From contig QHNH01000012.1 in NCBI GenBank assembly GCA_003218375.1, positions 166,918 through 230,917 on the forward strand: a stretch of DNA of 64,000 nt, written 5' to 3'. This DNA is from Verrucomicrobiota bacterium (GTDB lineage: Bacteria; Verrucomicrobiota; Verrucomicrobiia; Chthoniobacterales; UBA10450). The position numbers and the translations under genes were made by a program. A model generated the notes under the pieces. The model did not search any database and was not told where the DNA came from. It saw only the letters and a program-made list of their open reading frames with translations. Position 1 is the stretch's first letter. Each line of letters begins with the position of its first letter. This document shows, one piece after another, positions 7,399 through 15,052 of the stretch.

Positions 7399-7526
7399 TA
7401 GCAACGCCTGCCGAGACAAAAGCTCAGCGTCGGCCACCGGGGTGTGCTTTCTTCCCGGTAACAGATAACTCATAACGATTAACCAGGCTTCGACCTGCAG
7501 CCGTTCGCGGCATCGCCTGGTTTGGC
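7399..7526 (-). repeat. attC-like site upstream of the beta-lactamase gene
   Basis: Read on the minus strand it runs from GCCAAAC (7526-7520, one base off consensus) through CAGGCGATGCCGCGAACGGC, a typical attC left arm, to GCCGACGCTGAGC and a degenerate GTTGCTA box (7405-7399), 15 bases before the beta-lactamase start. The loop shares GGTAACAGATAACTCATAAC with the 5681-5802 site. Both recombination boxes are imperfect, so it may be inactive. Confidence 0.45.
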
Positions 7527-7629
7527 CCTTTCCGGAGCTTGACCGTCACAGTACCGAGCGACGGAGCCTTCCGGTCTACGACTTCTCCGGGCTTGAACCT
7601 GACTGAACGAAGAGGAGTAGTTACATCGG

Positions 7630-7779
7630 TCACTTCCCGAGCAGGATCATTATGCCTGCGACCAAGGCCAAAATACCGGTGACGATGGCAGGTATCCCTA
7701 GCGTGGGGATGAGTGAGATTATGCCGACGAGGATGAGGTAAATGGCGAGCAGCAGCATGCCGATGTTTTTGGTGATCAT
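7630..7779 (-). CDS. Very small two-helix membrane protein (DUF3096-like)
   Basis: 49 residues, read directly from the sequence. ATG at 7779 with AGGA eight bases upstream; stop TGA at 7632-7630. Product begins MITKNIGMLLLAIYLILVGI and ends VAGIMILLGK: two hydrophobic helices around a Pro/Thr turn (SLIPTLGIPAIVTG). It resembles the short DUF3096 proteins found in many Gram-negative bacteria. No function known. It lies just beyond the right end of the cassette cluster. Confidence 0.65.
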   Translation of the reverse strand: MITKNIGMLLLAIYLILVGIISLIPTLGIPAIVTGILALVAGIMILLGK

Positions 7780-7897
7780 GCGGCGATCCTGAGGCATTAA
7801 AAGGGATTGTCACGCGCGAAGAGATCGGAGGGCAGAGGTCGGAGGTCAGAGCAAACCGATTTGTTTTTCTCGCAGGAAGAGCCGAAATGATTCGCCG

Positions 7898-8653
7898 ATG
7901 GCCAAACCCGACTACGAATGGATTGCTGCGGGCGAGGAATGGTCGGAGCCGTGGGGCGGGTCGGCGGCCCAGTGGTTTGGGAGCATTCTGCCGCGGATCC
8001 AGACGGTGCTTCCGGCGAATGCGATCGTGGAAATCGCTTCGGGATTTGGACGGTGGAGTTCTTACCTGATGCAGCATTGCAATCATCTGCATCTCGTGGA
8101 GCCGGACGCGCAAGGCATGGATGCTTGCCGGCGGCGGTTCGGCTCGGATCCAAAAATAAGCTACCACCTGAATGATGGCCGCAGTCTCGAAATGATCCCG
8201 GATGGGACGATCGATTTCATTTTTAGCTTCGATTCGCTGGTCCACGTGCGCCGGGAAACGATTGAGGCTTATGTGAGCCAGTTCGCGGCGAAGTTGACCA
8301 CGAATGGCATGGCTTTCATCCATCATTCGAACCTTGGACAATTCGCGGCATCGGTGTCGCGGCGGGCACGGGCGCTGGTGAGTCGACGAAAGATTGCCGG
8401 CGCGGATCATCAGCGTGATCCGGAAATGACAGTCGAGTTGTTTCGCGAGCTTTGCGAGCAGAACGGTTTGAAGTGTCTTTGCCAGGAGTTGGTAAACTGG
8501 CGCGGCCGGCGCTTGATCGATTGCTTTTCGACGGTGGCGCGCAAGAATTCGAAATGGCAGGAAGCGCCGGGACCTTACCGAAATCCCGATTTCATGCGCG
8601 AAGCTGAGTTGATTCGACGCGTAGCGCAGCATTATCCCCAAATCACAGCATGA
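7898..8653 (+). CDS. Class I SAM-dependent methyltransferase
   Basis: 251 residues. Rossmann-like methyltransferase: motif I VEIASGFGRWSSYL (around residue 45), acidic residue at the end of strand 2 (HLVEPDAQG), motif IV IDFIFSFDSLVHV. The N-terminus (PDYEWIAAGEEWSEPWGGS) is common in methyltransferases of sugar- or glycan-related clusters, but no glycosyltransferase is nearby. Substrate unknown. The stop overlaps the start of the DUF72 gene by four bases (ATGA), so the two are probably translated together. Confidence 0.85.
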   Translation: MAKPDYEWIAAGEEWSEPWGGSAAQWFGSILPRIQTVLPANAIVEIASGFGRWSSYLMQHCNHLHLVEPDAQGMDACRRRFGSDPKISYHLNDGRSLEMIPDGTIDFIFSFDSLVHVRRETIEAYVSQFAAKLTTNGMAFIHHSNLGQFAASVSRRARALVSRRKIAGADHQRDPEMTVELFRELCEQNGLKCLCQELVNWRGRRLIDCFSTVARKNSKWQEAPGPYRNPDFMREAELIRRVAQHYPQITA

Positions 8654-9348
8654 ATCACTGGATCGGCACCTCAGGTTTTCAATACCCGGAGTGGAAAGGA
8701 ACGTTTTACCCGGAGGATTTGCCAACGAGCAAGATGCTGCCGTTTTACGCGGAGCGCTTTGCAACCACCGAAATCAATTACAGCTTCCGGCGGATCCCGA
8801 GCGCGAAGACGATCCAGAATTGGTGGGACGCGACGCCGGAGCGGTTCAAGTTCAGCTTAAAGGCGCCGCAGAAGGTGACGCACTTCGCGAAGCTGCGCGA
8901 TTGCGGCGATACAATGCGTTACTTTTGCCAGGTCATCGCGGACCTCGAAGCGAAGCTGGGTCCAGTGCTGTTCCAGTTACCGCCGGCGTTCAAGAAGGAC
9001 ACCGCGCTGCTGGCGGCTTTTCTGGAAGATATTCCGGCGGGATTGCGCGCGGCCTTTGAGTTTCGGCATCCGTCCTGGTTCGACGAGGAAGTCTTTGCGC
9101 TGTTGAACGGGAAGAACATCGCGCTTTGTATCGCGGAAAGCGCGGACCTGAGCACGCCGGTGGTGGCGACGGCTGACTATGGCTATCTGCGTTTGCGGCG
9201 CGAGGATTACACGGAAGCCGATATGGCGCGATGGGCGAAGGCGATCGGAGACAACGAGAAGGTGTGGCCGGATGTGTTCGTCTATCTCAAGCACGAAGAA
9301 AGCGGGATTGGGCCGAGATTGGCAAAGCAGTTGACGGGGATGCTTTGA
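8650..9348 (+). CDS. DUF72 (YecE-like) TIM-barrel protein
   Basis: 232 residues. The DUF72 hallmarks are clear: N-terminal HWIGTSGFQYPEWKGTFYP, YAERFATTEINYSF, FKFSLKAPQKVTH, LGPVLFQLPP, and EFRHPSW near residue 135. The family is widespread and predicted to form a TIM barrel; its biochemical role is not established. Overlaps the preceding methyltransferase gene by ATGA. Close to the family's usual length (~230-250). Confidence 0.9.
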   Translation: MNHWIGTSGFQYPEWKGTFYPEDLPTSKMLPFYAERFATTEINYSFRRIPSAKTIQNWWDATPERFKFSLKAPQKVTHFAKLRDCGDTMRYFCQVIADLEAKLGPVLFQLPPAFKKDTALLAAFLEDIPAGLRAAFEFRHPSWFDEEVFALLNGKNIALCIAESADLSTPVVATADYGYLRLRREDYTEADMARWAKAIGDNEKVWPDVFVYLKHEESGIGPRLAKQLTGML

Positions 9349-9350
9349 TC

Positions 9351-9424
9351 GGAGGGACGAGCTTCCGCACGTCCCAAATTTCAAAATCCGGCCAAGAGTG
9401 GGACGTGCGGAAGCACGTCGCTCC
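9351..9424. repeat. GGAGGGACG-family inverted repeat, copy 2
   Basis: Arms 9351-9374 and 9401-9424, each a hairpin around CTTCC/GGAAG, nearly identical to copy 1 (131-207) apart from one substitution in each outer arm and a different centre. Located between the convergent DUF72 and ku genes. Confidence 0.85.
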
Positions 9425-9440
9425 GAAGAAGGAGTCGCAA

Positions 9441-10298
9441 CTATGCGGCGACGCGGCGCTTTTGTTTGACGAGCGTGGCAGTCGAACGGCTGCTTGGCGA
9501 TCTAGCGCCATTTCGTTTCGGCTTGAGCGATTGGTTCCGGTTCAGGCTTTCCTGGAGCACCTTGACCAGATCGACAACGTTCGTGACGCGGACCGTGGTC
9601 TCAGGCTTCTTCGCGATCTCCTTGTGCTGCGCTTTTTGCTCGATGATTTCCATCATCGCGTTGCGGTATTCGTCGCGATACTTCTCGGGCTCCCACGCAA
9701 CGGACATACTCTCGACGAGGGACTGGGCCATCTTCAATTCCTTGTCGGTAATCGCCGTCGCGCTGCCATTCTTTAGTTCTTCCGGAGTCAAAATTTCAGA
9801 GGCGAAGTGCATGAGGTCGAGGACGAGAAACAATCCATCCGGCTTCACCGAGGCAAGATACTCGCGATTGCTGATCACGACTTTCGCGATCCCGATCTTC
9901 CCGGTGCCAGAAAGCGCCTTGTGTAAAAGCGCGTAGGCTTTCTCGCCGCCCTTTTGCGGCTCGAGGAAATACGGTTTGTAGAAAAACTTCGGATCGACCT
10001 GGGTGAGATCGACGAAATCGGTAATGTCGATCGAATGAGTAGACTCGATCCGGACCTTGGAAAAATCCTCCTCCTTGAGGACGATGTAACGCCCGCGCTC
10101 GTACTCGAACCCCTTCACAATCTGGTCCGCGGTAACTTCCTTTTGGTCCACGTCCGCGACTTTTTTGTAACGGATCGGACTCAGGTCGGTGGCCCGGAGC
10201 TGGCGGAAACTGAGTTTCTCTTCCCGGGTCGCCGGATAGACCGCTATCGGAATGTAAACGAGACCGAAGCTGATACTTCCCTTCCAAATCGCACGCAT
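9441..10298 (-). CDS. ku: Bacterial Ku protein (non-homologous end joining)
   Basis: 285 residues. Typical start MRAIWKGSISFGLVYIPIAV, then the Ku beta-barrel core (RYKKVADVDQKEVTADQIVKG; KPYFLEPQKGGEKAYALL; GIAKVVISNREYLASV). The homodimer threads onto broken DNA ends and recruits LigD. The C-terminal tail is basic (KPKRNGARSPSSRSTATLVK), as in many Ku proteins, where it aids DNA binding. No ligD lies in the window. The gene ends just after the GGAGGGACG palindrome. Confidence 0.95.
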   Translation of the reverse strand: MRAIWKGSISFGLVYIPIAVYPATREEKLSFRQLRATDLSPIRYKKVADVDQKEVTADQIVKGFEYERGRYIVLKEEDFSKVRIESTHSIDITDFVDLTQVDPKFFYKPYFLEPQKGGEKAYALLHKALSGTGKIGIAKVVISNREYLASVKPDGLFLVLDLMHFASEILTPEELKNGSATAITDKELKMAQSLVESMSVAWEPEKYRDEYRNAMMEIIEQKAQHKEIAKKPETTVRVTNVVDLVKVLQESLNRNQSLKPKRNGARSPSSRSTATLVKQKRRVAA

Positions 10299-10426
10299 AG
10301 TGAAGCGATCTTATTCACAACCGGGCCCTAATGTCAATCCGAGCAGCGTCTTGAGAGCTGTTAAGTATTTTCGCAAAGCGCGTTTTCAAGCTTGCCAGGA
10401 AAACTTCCGGTTGTTAAACTACGCTC

Positions 10427-11524
10427 ATGATAACCCCACGTCAGTTCCTCCGTGCTCTTGCAGCACTATCGGCCGGAATTCTTTCCGGACTTGTTTCCCT
10501 TACCGCTTTCGCAGGTCCGCCTGCGGGTGTGCTCGATGAGACTCATGCAAATGTCAGGGCCGTTATGGCCGTACAGCGTGAAGTCACTGCAGACTGGATG
10601 CGCCAGCCGGAAGTGCTCGGCACAGCGGTCGGCATCGATGCGTCCGGCAATACTTCGTTGCTGGTCTATGTAGACCAGGATGCGAGTAATGCCGGTGAAG
10701 TAATCCGTAGTCTTCCGCGGACCCGTCGCGGAGTAAACGTGCAGGTGGAACTCACCGATAAGTTCCGCTCCATGGCCAAACTCGCGGCCGGCACCAGCCA
10801 CACCGCGATACAGACTCCGCCCATCCAACTCGGCACCTCCGGTGGCTGGCGCTACGATCTCGCCAACGGCTTTTGCTGTGGCGGGACGCTCGGCTCGCTT
10901 GTCTCGATCAGCGGAGTGCAGCATATCCTCAGCAACTATCACGTCTTCGAGTCGGACATTGTCCCAGGCGGCAACAGCAGGGTTGCGATGACCGGCGACC
11001 CGGTGATTCAGCCAGGTCTCATTGATGTAAGTTGCAACGCCGCCAACGCACAAGACGTGGCCCTTCTGGTAAAAAGAAGCTCCCTCCCCGCCAGCAACGT
11101 CGATTGCGCAATCGCGGCGGTAATTCCCGGCCAGGTCCGCACCGACGGCGCGATCCTGGAGATTGGGACGATCTCATCGCAAACCGTCGCCGCTTTCATA
11201 AATCAGCCGGTGAAAAAAAGCGGACGCACCACGGGTTTGACCCGCAGCAAGGTCTCCGGTTTGAATGCGACCATCAGCGTTCAGTACGACAACGAGTGCG
11301 CGGGCGGCGTGGCTTTCACCAAGACCTTCACCGGTCAGATCGTCATCGCCAACCGGGGAAGCAGATTCCTGAACAGCGGCGATTCCGGATCCCTCATGGT
11401 GGAAGACATAACGACGAATCCGCGGGCCGTCGGCTTGCTCTTCGCCGGCAGCAGCTCGACTGCTATCGCCAATCCGATCGGTGAGGTGCTGACTTTTCTC
11501 GGCGCGACCATGGTCGGAAACTAA
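10427..11524 (+). CDS. Secreted chymotrypsin-fold serine protease with N-terminal prodomain
   Basis: 365 residues. Signal peptide about 1-29. Residues ~40-115 form a small alpha/beta domain (PEVLGTAVGIDASGNTSLLVYV ... LPRTRRGVNVQVELT). The protease domain carries a full triad: H172 (LSNYHVF), D226 (NVDCAIA) and S320 (NSGDSGSLM). C150-C151 and C203/C227/C291 may form disulfides. The N-terminal domain looks like a propeptide or ligand-binding module; a stand-alone copy of it is encoded next door (11572-11880). Exported protease of unknown substrate. Confidence 0.85.
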   Translation: MITPRQFLRALAALSAGILSGLVSLTAFAGPPAGVLDETHANVRAVMAVQREVTADWMRQPEVLGTAVGIDASGNTSLLVYVDQDASNAGEVIRSLPRTRRGVNVQVELTDKFRSMAKLAAGTSHTAIQTPPIQLGTSGGWRYDLANGFCCGGTLGSLVSISGVQHILSNYHVFESDIVPGGNSRVAMTGDPVIQPGLIDVSCNAANAQDVALLVKRSSLPASNVDCAIAAVIPGQVRTDGAILEIGTISSQTVAAFINQPVKKSGRTTGLTRSKVSGLNATISVQYDNECAGGVAFTKTFTGQIVIANRGSRFLNSGDSGSLMVEDITTNPRAVGLLFAGSSSTAIANPIGEVLTFLGATMVGN

Positions 11525-11549
11525 ACGCTAACCTCAACCTGAAACTTCG

Positions 11550-11588
11550 AAGCACCCGTTCGTTCGCGCGAATGGGTGCTTTTGTTTT
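11550..11588 (+). terminator. Rho-independent terminator after the protease gene
   Basis: AAGCACCCGTTCG pairs with CGAATGGGTGCTT around a short loop and is followed by TTGTTTT. Placed 26 bp after the protease stop. The right arm also contains the ATG proposed as start of the next reading frame, so the hairpin could both end the protease transcript and hide that start codon. Confidence 0.75.
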
Positions 11589-11880
11589 CGCCGCGCTTAT
11601 CGCTTGTGCGATTCTACCGAGTCAAACCATGGCACAACAGAACTCAGCCACACCGCGGCGCGACATCAACGACGTCCTGCGCGCGCACGACAAGGAATTG
11701 CTGGCCATTCCCGGCGTGGTCGGCGTTTACGTCGGCATCCTAGAGAACGGGAAAACGCCATGCCTCAAAGTGATGCTCGCGCGGAAATCGCCGGAGGCTG
11801 AACGCGCGGTCCCAAGAACGCTGGAAGGTTATCCCGTGGTGATCGAAGTGACCGGCGAGATCCGGCCGCTCGAAAAATAG
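11572..11880 (+). CDS. Secreted stand-alone copy of the protease N-terminal domain
   Basis: 102 residues. Hydrophobic leader (FVFAALIACAILPSQTMAQ) then a ~75-residue domain, IPGVVGVYVGILENGKTPCL ... VPRTLEGYPVVIEVTGEI. This parallels residues ~62-110 of the adjacent protease (PEVLGTAVGIDASGNTSLLV ... LPRTRRGVNVQVELT). I infer a paralogous domain; a free propeptide-like protein could fold or inhibit the protease, but that is untested. The ATG lies in the right arm of a terminator hairpin. The frame stays open upstream with Arg-rich codons that would suit a signal-peptide n-region, but only a CTG could start there. Confidence 0.6.
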   Translation: MGAFVFAALIACAILPSQTMAQQNSATPRRDINDVLRAHDKELLAIPGVVGVYVGILENGKTPCLKVMLARKSPEAERAVPRTLEGYPVVIEVTGEIRPLEK

Positions 11881-11965
11881 CAGTGGCCGGGTCTGTATTA
11901 CCGGAGGGACCGGTTACATCGGGGCGCGGTTGATCCCGCTCCTTGCGAATCGGAGCCATCAAGTG

Positions 11966-12091
11966 AAGCTCCAAGCTCCAAGCTCCAAGCTCCAGAGAAA
12001 CACCAAACATCAAAGCTCCAAAATGGCCCGGATTCAGCATTCTTTGATTATTGGAGCTTCTCTGGTGCTTGGTGCTTGGAGCTTGGAGCTT
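11966..12091. repeat. Palindrome of tandem heptamers (AAGCTCC)
   Basis: Left arm is AAGCTCC repeated four times; the right arm ends TTGGTGCTTGGTGCTTGGAGCTTGGAGCTT, its near-complement, also in seven-base steps. The centre holds ATCAAAGCTCC and TCTTTGATTATTGGAGC, which also pair. The right half contains the 3' end of the aldehyde dehydrogenase gene. Confidence 0.85.
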
Positions 12092-13475
12092 CCGGCCGGT
12101 CACCGGCCGGACCGGCCACCGACACCGTCTTGATATTCACGAACTCGCGGATGCCTTCCGCGCCCAATTCGCGGCCGAAGCCTGAACGCTTGGCGCCGCC
12201 AAATGGCAGCCGCGGATCGGAAGCGACCATGCTATTGATGAACACCATCCCGGCCTCGAGCGCCCGGGCGAAAAGTTCCTTCTCCGCCGAATCGTTCGTC
12301 CAGGCGCTCGCTCCCAGACCGAAAGAACTGTCATTCGCGATCTCGATGGCTTCGGCTGCGTCTTTTGCTCGGAAAAAGCAGGCGACGGGTCCGAAAATTT
12401 CTTCGCGATATGCCGGCGAATCGCGCGGAATGTCGGCGAGCACCGTCGGCTCGTAGAAAAATCCGGGCCGATCGATTCGTTTCCCGCCGCTGAGTAATTT
12501 CGCGCCTGCCGCAATTGATTTTTGAACCTGCTCGTCGACTCCACGCAAAATCGCTTCGGTGGCGAGTGGCCCGATTTCCGTCGCCGGATCCAGAGGATCG
12601 CCGACCTTAAGCGCGCGCATCTTCGCCACGAAGTCCGCGATGAACTGATCGTAGATTTTTTCCGCCACAATAAAACGCTTGGCCGCGATGCAGGATTGGC
12701 CGGCATTCTGGATGCGCGCGGCTACGCCGGTCTTGAGCGCGGCTTCCAGATTTGCGCTCGCCATGAGGAGGAACGGATCGCTTCCGCCCAGCTCCAGGAC
12801 GCTCTTTTTGATCTGGCGCGCAGCAGCGCTGGCGACCTCGCTCCCTGCGCGTTCGCTGCCCGTGAGCGTGACCGCTTTAACTCGCGGGTCGTCAATCAGG
12901 CTGCGCACTGCGTCTGTCTCGATCAGCAAAGTTTGGACGACGCCATCCGGAAAGCCCGCGCGGCGGAAGACATCTTCGATGGCAAGCGCGCACTGCGGAA
13001 CATTCGCGGCGTGTTTAAGGAGCACCACGTTGCCCGCCATCAAAGCCGGGGCCGCGAAACGAAAGACCTGCCAGAACGGAAAGTTCCACGGCATGATCGC
13101 GAGCACGGGCCCGATCGGCTCGTAACGAACATAATTGCGGGCGGTCTCGGTCGGAATTTCCTGTTGCGATAAAAATCGTTCCGCGTTCTCGGCGTAGAAC
13201 CGGCAACCCTTAACGCACTTCGTGATCTCGTCCTCAGCCGCGCCCAGGAGCTTGCCCATCTCGAGTGTCATCATCCGCGCAAGCTGGGTTTTCTCTTTTT
13301 CGAGCAAATCCGCGGCGGCGCCCAGCCAGTTTGCCCGCTCTTCGAATGAACTCTTGCGATGCGATTGAAACGCACGCCCCGCACTCGCCAGTTTCTCATC
13401 GATCTGGCGCGAATCGATCGCCGCAAATTCCTTTAGCGTCTCGCTGGTCGTTGGATTGATGGAGGCAATGGGCAT
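12048..13475 (-). CDS. NAD(P)-dependent aldehyde dehydrogenase (succinate-semialdehyde type)
   Basis: 475 residues of the ALDH superfamily. Key elements: cofactor-site PWNFPFWQVFR, VTLTGSERAGSEVA, general-base Glu in LELGGSDPF and nucleophilic Cys in NAGQSCIAAKR (about residue 257), then EIFGPVACFFRAKD. The short N-terminus and the sequence around FGPV are closest to succinate-semialdehyde dehydrogenases; the substrate is inferred. The conserved fold ends near FVNIKTVSV. The final ~20 residues (GPAGDRPEAPSSKHQAPEKL) are encoded by the heptamer palindrome and are probably acquired. Confidence 0.85.
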   Translation of the reverse strand: MPIASINPTTSETLKEFAAIDSRQIDEKLASAGRAFQSHRKSSFEERANWLGAAADLLEKEKTQLARMMTLEMGKLLGAAEDEITKCVKGCRFYAENAERFLSQQEIPTETARNYVRYEPIGPVLAIMPWNFPFWQVFRFAAPALMAGNVVLLKHAANVPQCALAIEDVFRRAGFPDGVVQTLLIETDAVRSLIDDPRVKAVTLTGSERAGSEVASAAARQIKKSVLELGGSDPFLLMASANLEAALKTGVAARIQNAGQSCIAAKRFIVAEKIYDQFIADFVAKMRALKVGDPLDPATEIGPLATEAILRGVDEQVQKSIAAGAKLLSGGKRIDRPGFFYEPTVLADIPRDSPAYREEIFGPVACFFRAKDAAEAIEIANDSSFGLGASAWTNDSAEKELFARALEAGMVFINSMVASDPRLPFGGAKRSGFGRELGAEGIREFVNIKTVSVAGPAGDRPEAPSSKHQAPEKLQ

Positions 13476-13569
13476 GGTGGATCGGGCGCTCCGCGCGCGA
13501 TGGTTAGAATACCGCCGAAAGCTTTCGGCGCATTAGTTAACATCGAGCGACGGAGCGCTCGATCCACCT
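13476..13569. repeat. GGTGGATCG-family inverted repeat, copy 1
   Basis: Ends GGTGGATCGGGCGCTCCG and CGGAGCGCTCGATCCACC flank a centre with its own hairpin (GCCGAAAGCTTTCGGC). A related copy lies at 36790-36879. Between the aldehyde dehydrogenase start and the transporter stop codon, so it fills the intergenic space. Confidence 0.85.
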
Positions 13570-15052
13570 ACAGCCGCAGCCCTTTCGGAATCAGCAGGCG
13601 ATCAAGCAGATCGAAGCCCCATTGCACGAGCAGCGCGAGGACCGCGGCGGGAATCGCGCCCTGCAAGATCGTGACATGATCGTTTAGATTCAACCCGCTC
13701 AGGATCGGCTCGCCCAAACCGCCGGCGCCGATGAGCGCGGCGAGGGTCGCGGTCCCGATGTTGATTACCGCGCTGGTTTTGATTCCGCCCAGGATCGAAC
13801 GCGATGCCATCGGCAGATAAATTTTCCAGAGCCGTGTCGAAGGCTCGAGCCCAAGCGCGATCGCGGATTCGCGCACAGGCTGAGCGATGTCCTGCAATCC
13901 GGTCGCCGTGTTTCGGACGATCGGGAGCAGACCGTAGAGAAACAATGCCGCGATCGCGGTGCGCACGCTGATTCCGAAAAACGGAAGCGGCACGAGCAGT
14001 GCGAGGAGTGCGAGCGACGGAATGGTTTGGATGGCGCCTGTAAATCCGAGGATCACCTGGCCGATTACTCCGCCGCGGCTGGCCGCGATCCCCAGCGGAA
14101 TCCCGATCAGGATCGAGAGCAGCAACGAGATTCCGGCCAACTGAAGGTGGCGCAAGGTCCAGCGCCGAAGCTTGTGCCCGAATGGTTCGCCGAAGCTCGT
14201 CCCCCGCGGTGAACCATCGTCATGAAAGTAGAGATCGGCGGCGCGCGCGTAGTTTTTCGTTCGTTCCGCTTCGGCGTTGAGCTGAATCATGCGCTTCTCG
14301 TCGAGGGTTCCTTCCATCCGGCGCAAAACCGTGACGACTCCGGGAGGAAGATTGAGTCGATAAAGAAAAACGGCCTTGTAGCGGGGGAAGTATTGGAGGT
14401 CGTCCTCCAGGACGACGAGATCGTTCTCGCCGATTTTTGCGTCGGTGGAATAGGCGTCCTTCACGTCGATGGAACGGTTGCGCAGCGCCTCGTAACCGAG
14501 CCCGTGATCGATCCCGATGATGTTCTGCGTCGGGAGCTGGTATTTTTCGGCCAGTGGCTGCCAGCCGTCGCGCCGGTCGAGAAACTCGTGGGTGAGCCCG
14601 AACTTCAGCTCGGGATGATTCCGCAGATCACCGATCGTGCGAATCGCTTTTTCTTCGGCGGTCGCCCGCCGCATGACGAGCGCATAAGTGTTGTTGAATC
14701 CGAGTTCGCCTGTCATGCCGACGCCGAATTTCGCAAGTTGCTCGCGCATTTCCCCGGCGCTAATGGACGGCGGAGCCTTGAGAATCTCTTCGCTGATTGT
14801 TCCCGTGTATTCGGGATAGAGAGCGATCTGCTCGCCGCGCAACGCCTGCCAAAGAATGATGGTGCCGCCCATTCCCTGACGATGCTCGGTGGAGACGCCG
14901 GTGTTCTCGATCGCGCGCTTCGCGATCTCGGCGAGAACGTAGGACTCCGTGAACTTCTTGGAGCCGATCAGGATCGGCTCGGCGTTTACCGCGTGAGCCA
15001 GCAAGCCAATCACAATAGGACCTATGAGACCCATGCGACCTATTGTTCTCAT
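13568..15052 (-). CDS. ABC importer: substrate-binding domain fused to permease (OpuC/EgtU-like)
   Basis: 494 residues from the ATG at 15052, overlapping the ATPase stop by four bases (ATGA). A signal peptide (1-24) leads into a ~260-residue OpuAC-type binding domain (ILIGSKKFTESYVLAEIAKR; GGTIILWQALRGEQIALYPE; KDAYSTDAKI). A ~210-residue five- to six-helix permease follows, with the coupling loop ESAIALGLEPSTRLWKIYLP. Such systems take up glycine betaine, choline, carnitine or, in the EgtUV branch, ergothioneine. The binding domain comes first, the reverse of the OpuF/EgtU order as I know it. Position right after egtBD favours ergothioneine or its betaine precursor hercynine, by inference. 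Confidence 0.8.
   Translation of the reverse strand: MRTIGRMGLIGPIVIGLLAHAVNAEPILIGSKKFTESYVLAEIAKRAIENTGVSTEHRQGMGGTIILWQALRGEQIALYPEYTGTISEEILKAPPSISAGEMREQLAKFGVGMTGELGFNNTYALVMRRATAEEKAIRTIGDLRNHPELKFGLTHEFLDRRDGWQPLAEKYQLPTQNIIGIDHGLGYEALRNRSIDVKDAYSTDAKIGENDLVVLEDDLQYFPRYKAVFLYRLNLPPGVVTVLRRMEGTLDEKRMIQLNAEAERTKNYARAADLYFHDDGSPRGTSFGEPFGHKLRRWTLRHLQLAGISLLLSILIGIPLGIAASRGGVIGQVILGFTGAIQTIPSLALLALLVPLPFFGISVRTAIAALFLYGLLPIVRNTATGLQDIAQPVRESAIALGLEPSTRLWKIYLPMASRSILGGIKTSAVINIGTATLAALIGAGGLGEPILSGLNLNDHVTILQGAIPAAVLALLVQWGFDLLDRLLIPKGLRL

Noticed and set aside
7424..8764. 446-codon minus-strand open frame
   Set aside because: Antisense to a methyltransferase and the DUF72 gene start; Arg/His/Pro-rich with no domain. 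Only the small DUF3096-like frame at 7630-7779, in another frame, looks real.
11966..12091. Tandem AAGCTCC repeats as a CRISPR or VNTR
   Set aside because: Repeats have no spacers, and the right arm is the complement of the left, so this is a palindrome of short words rather than a CRISPR array or simple tandem repeat.
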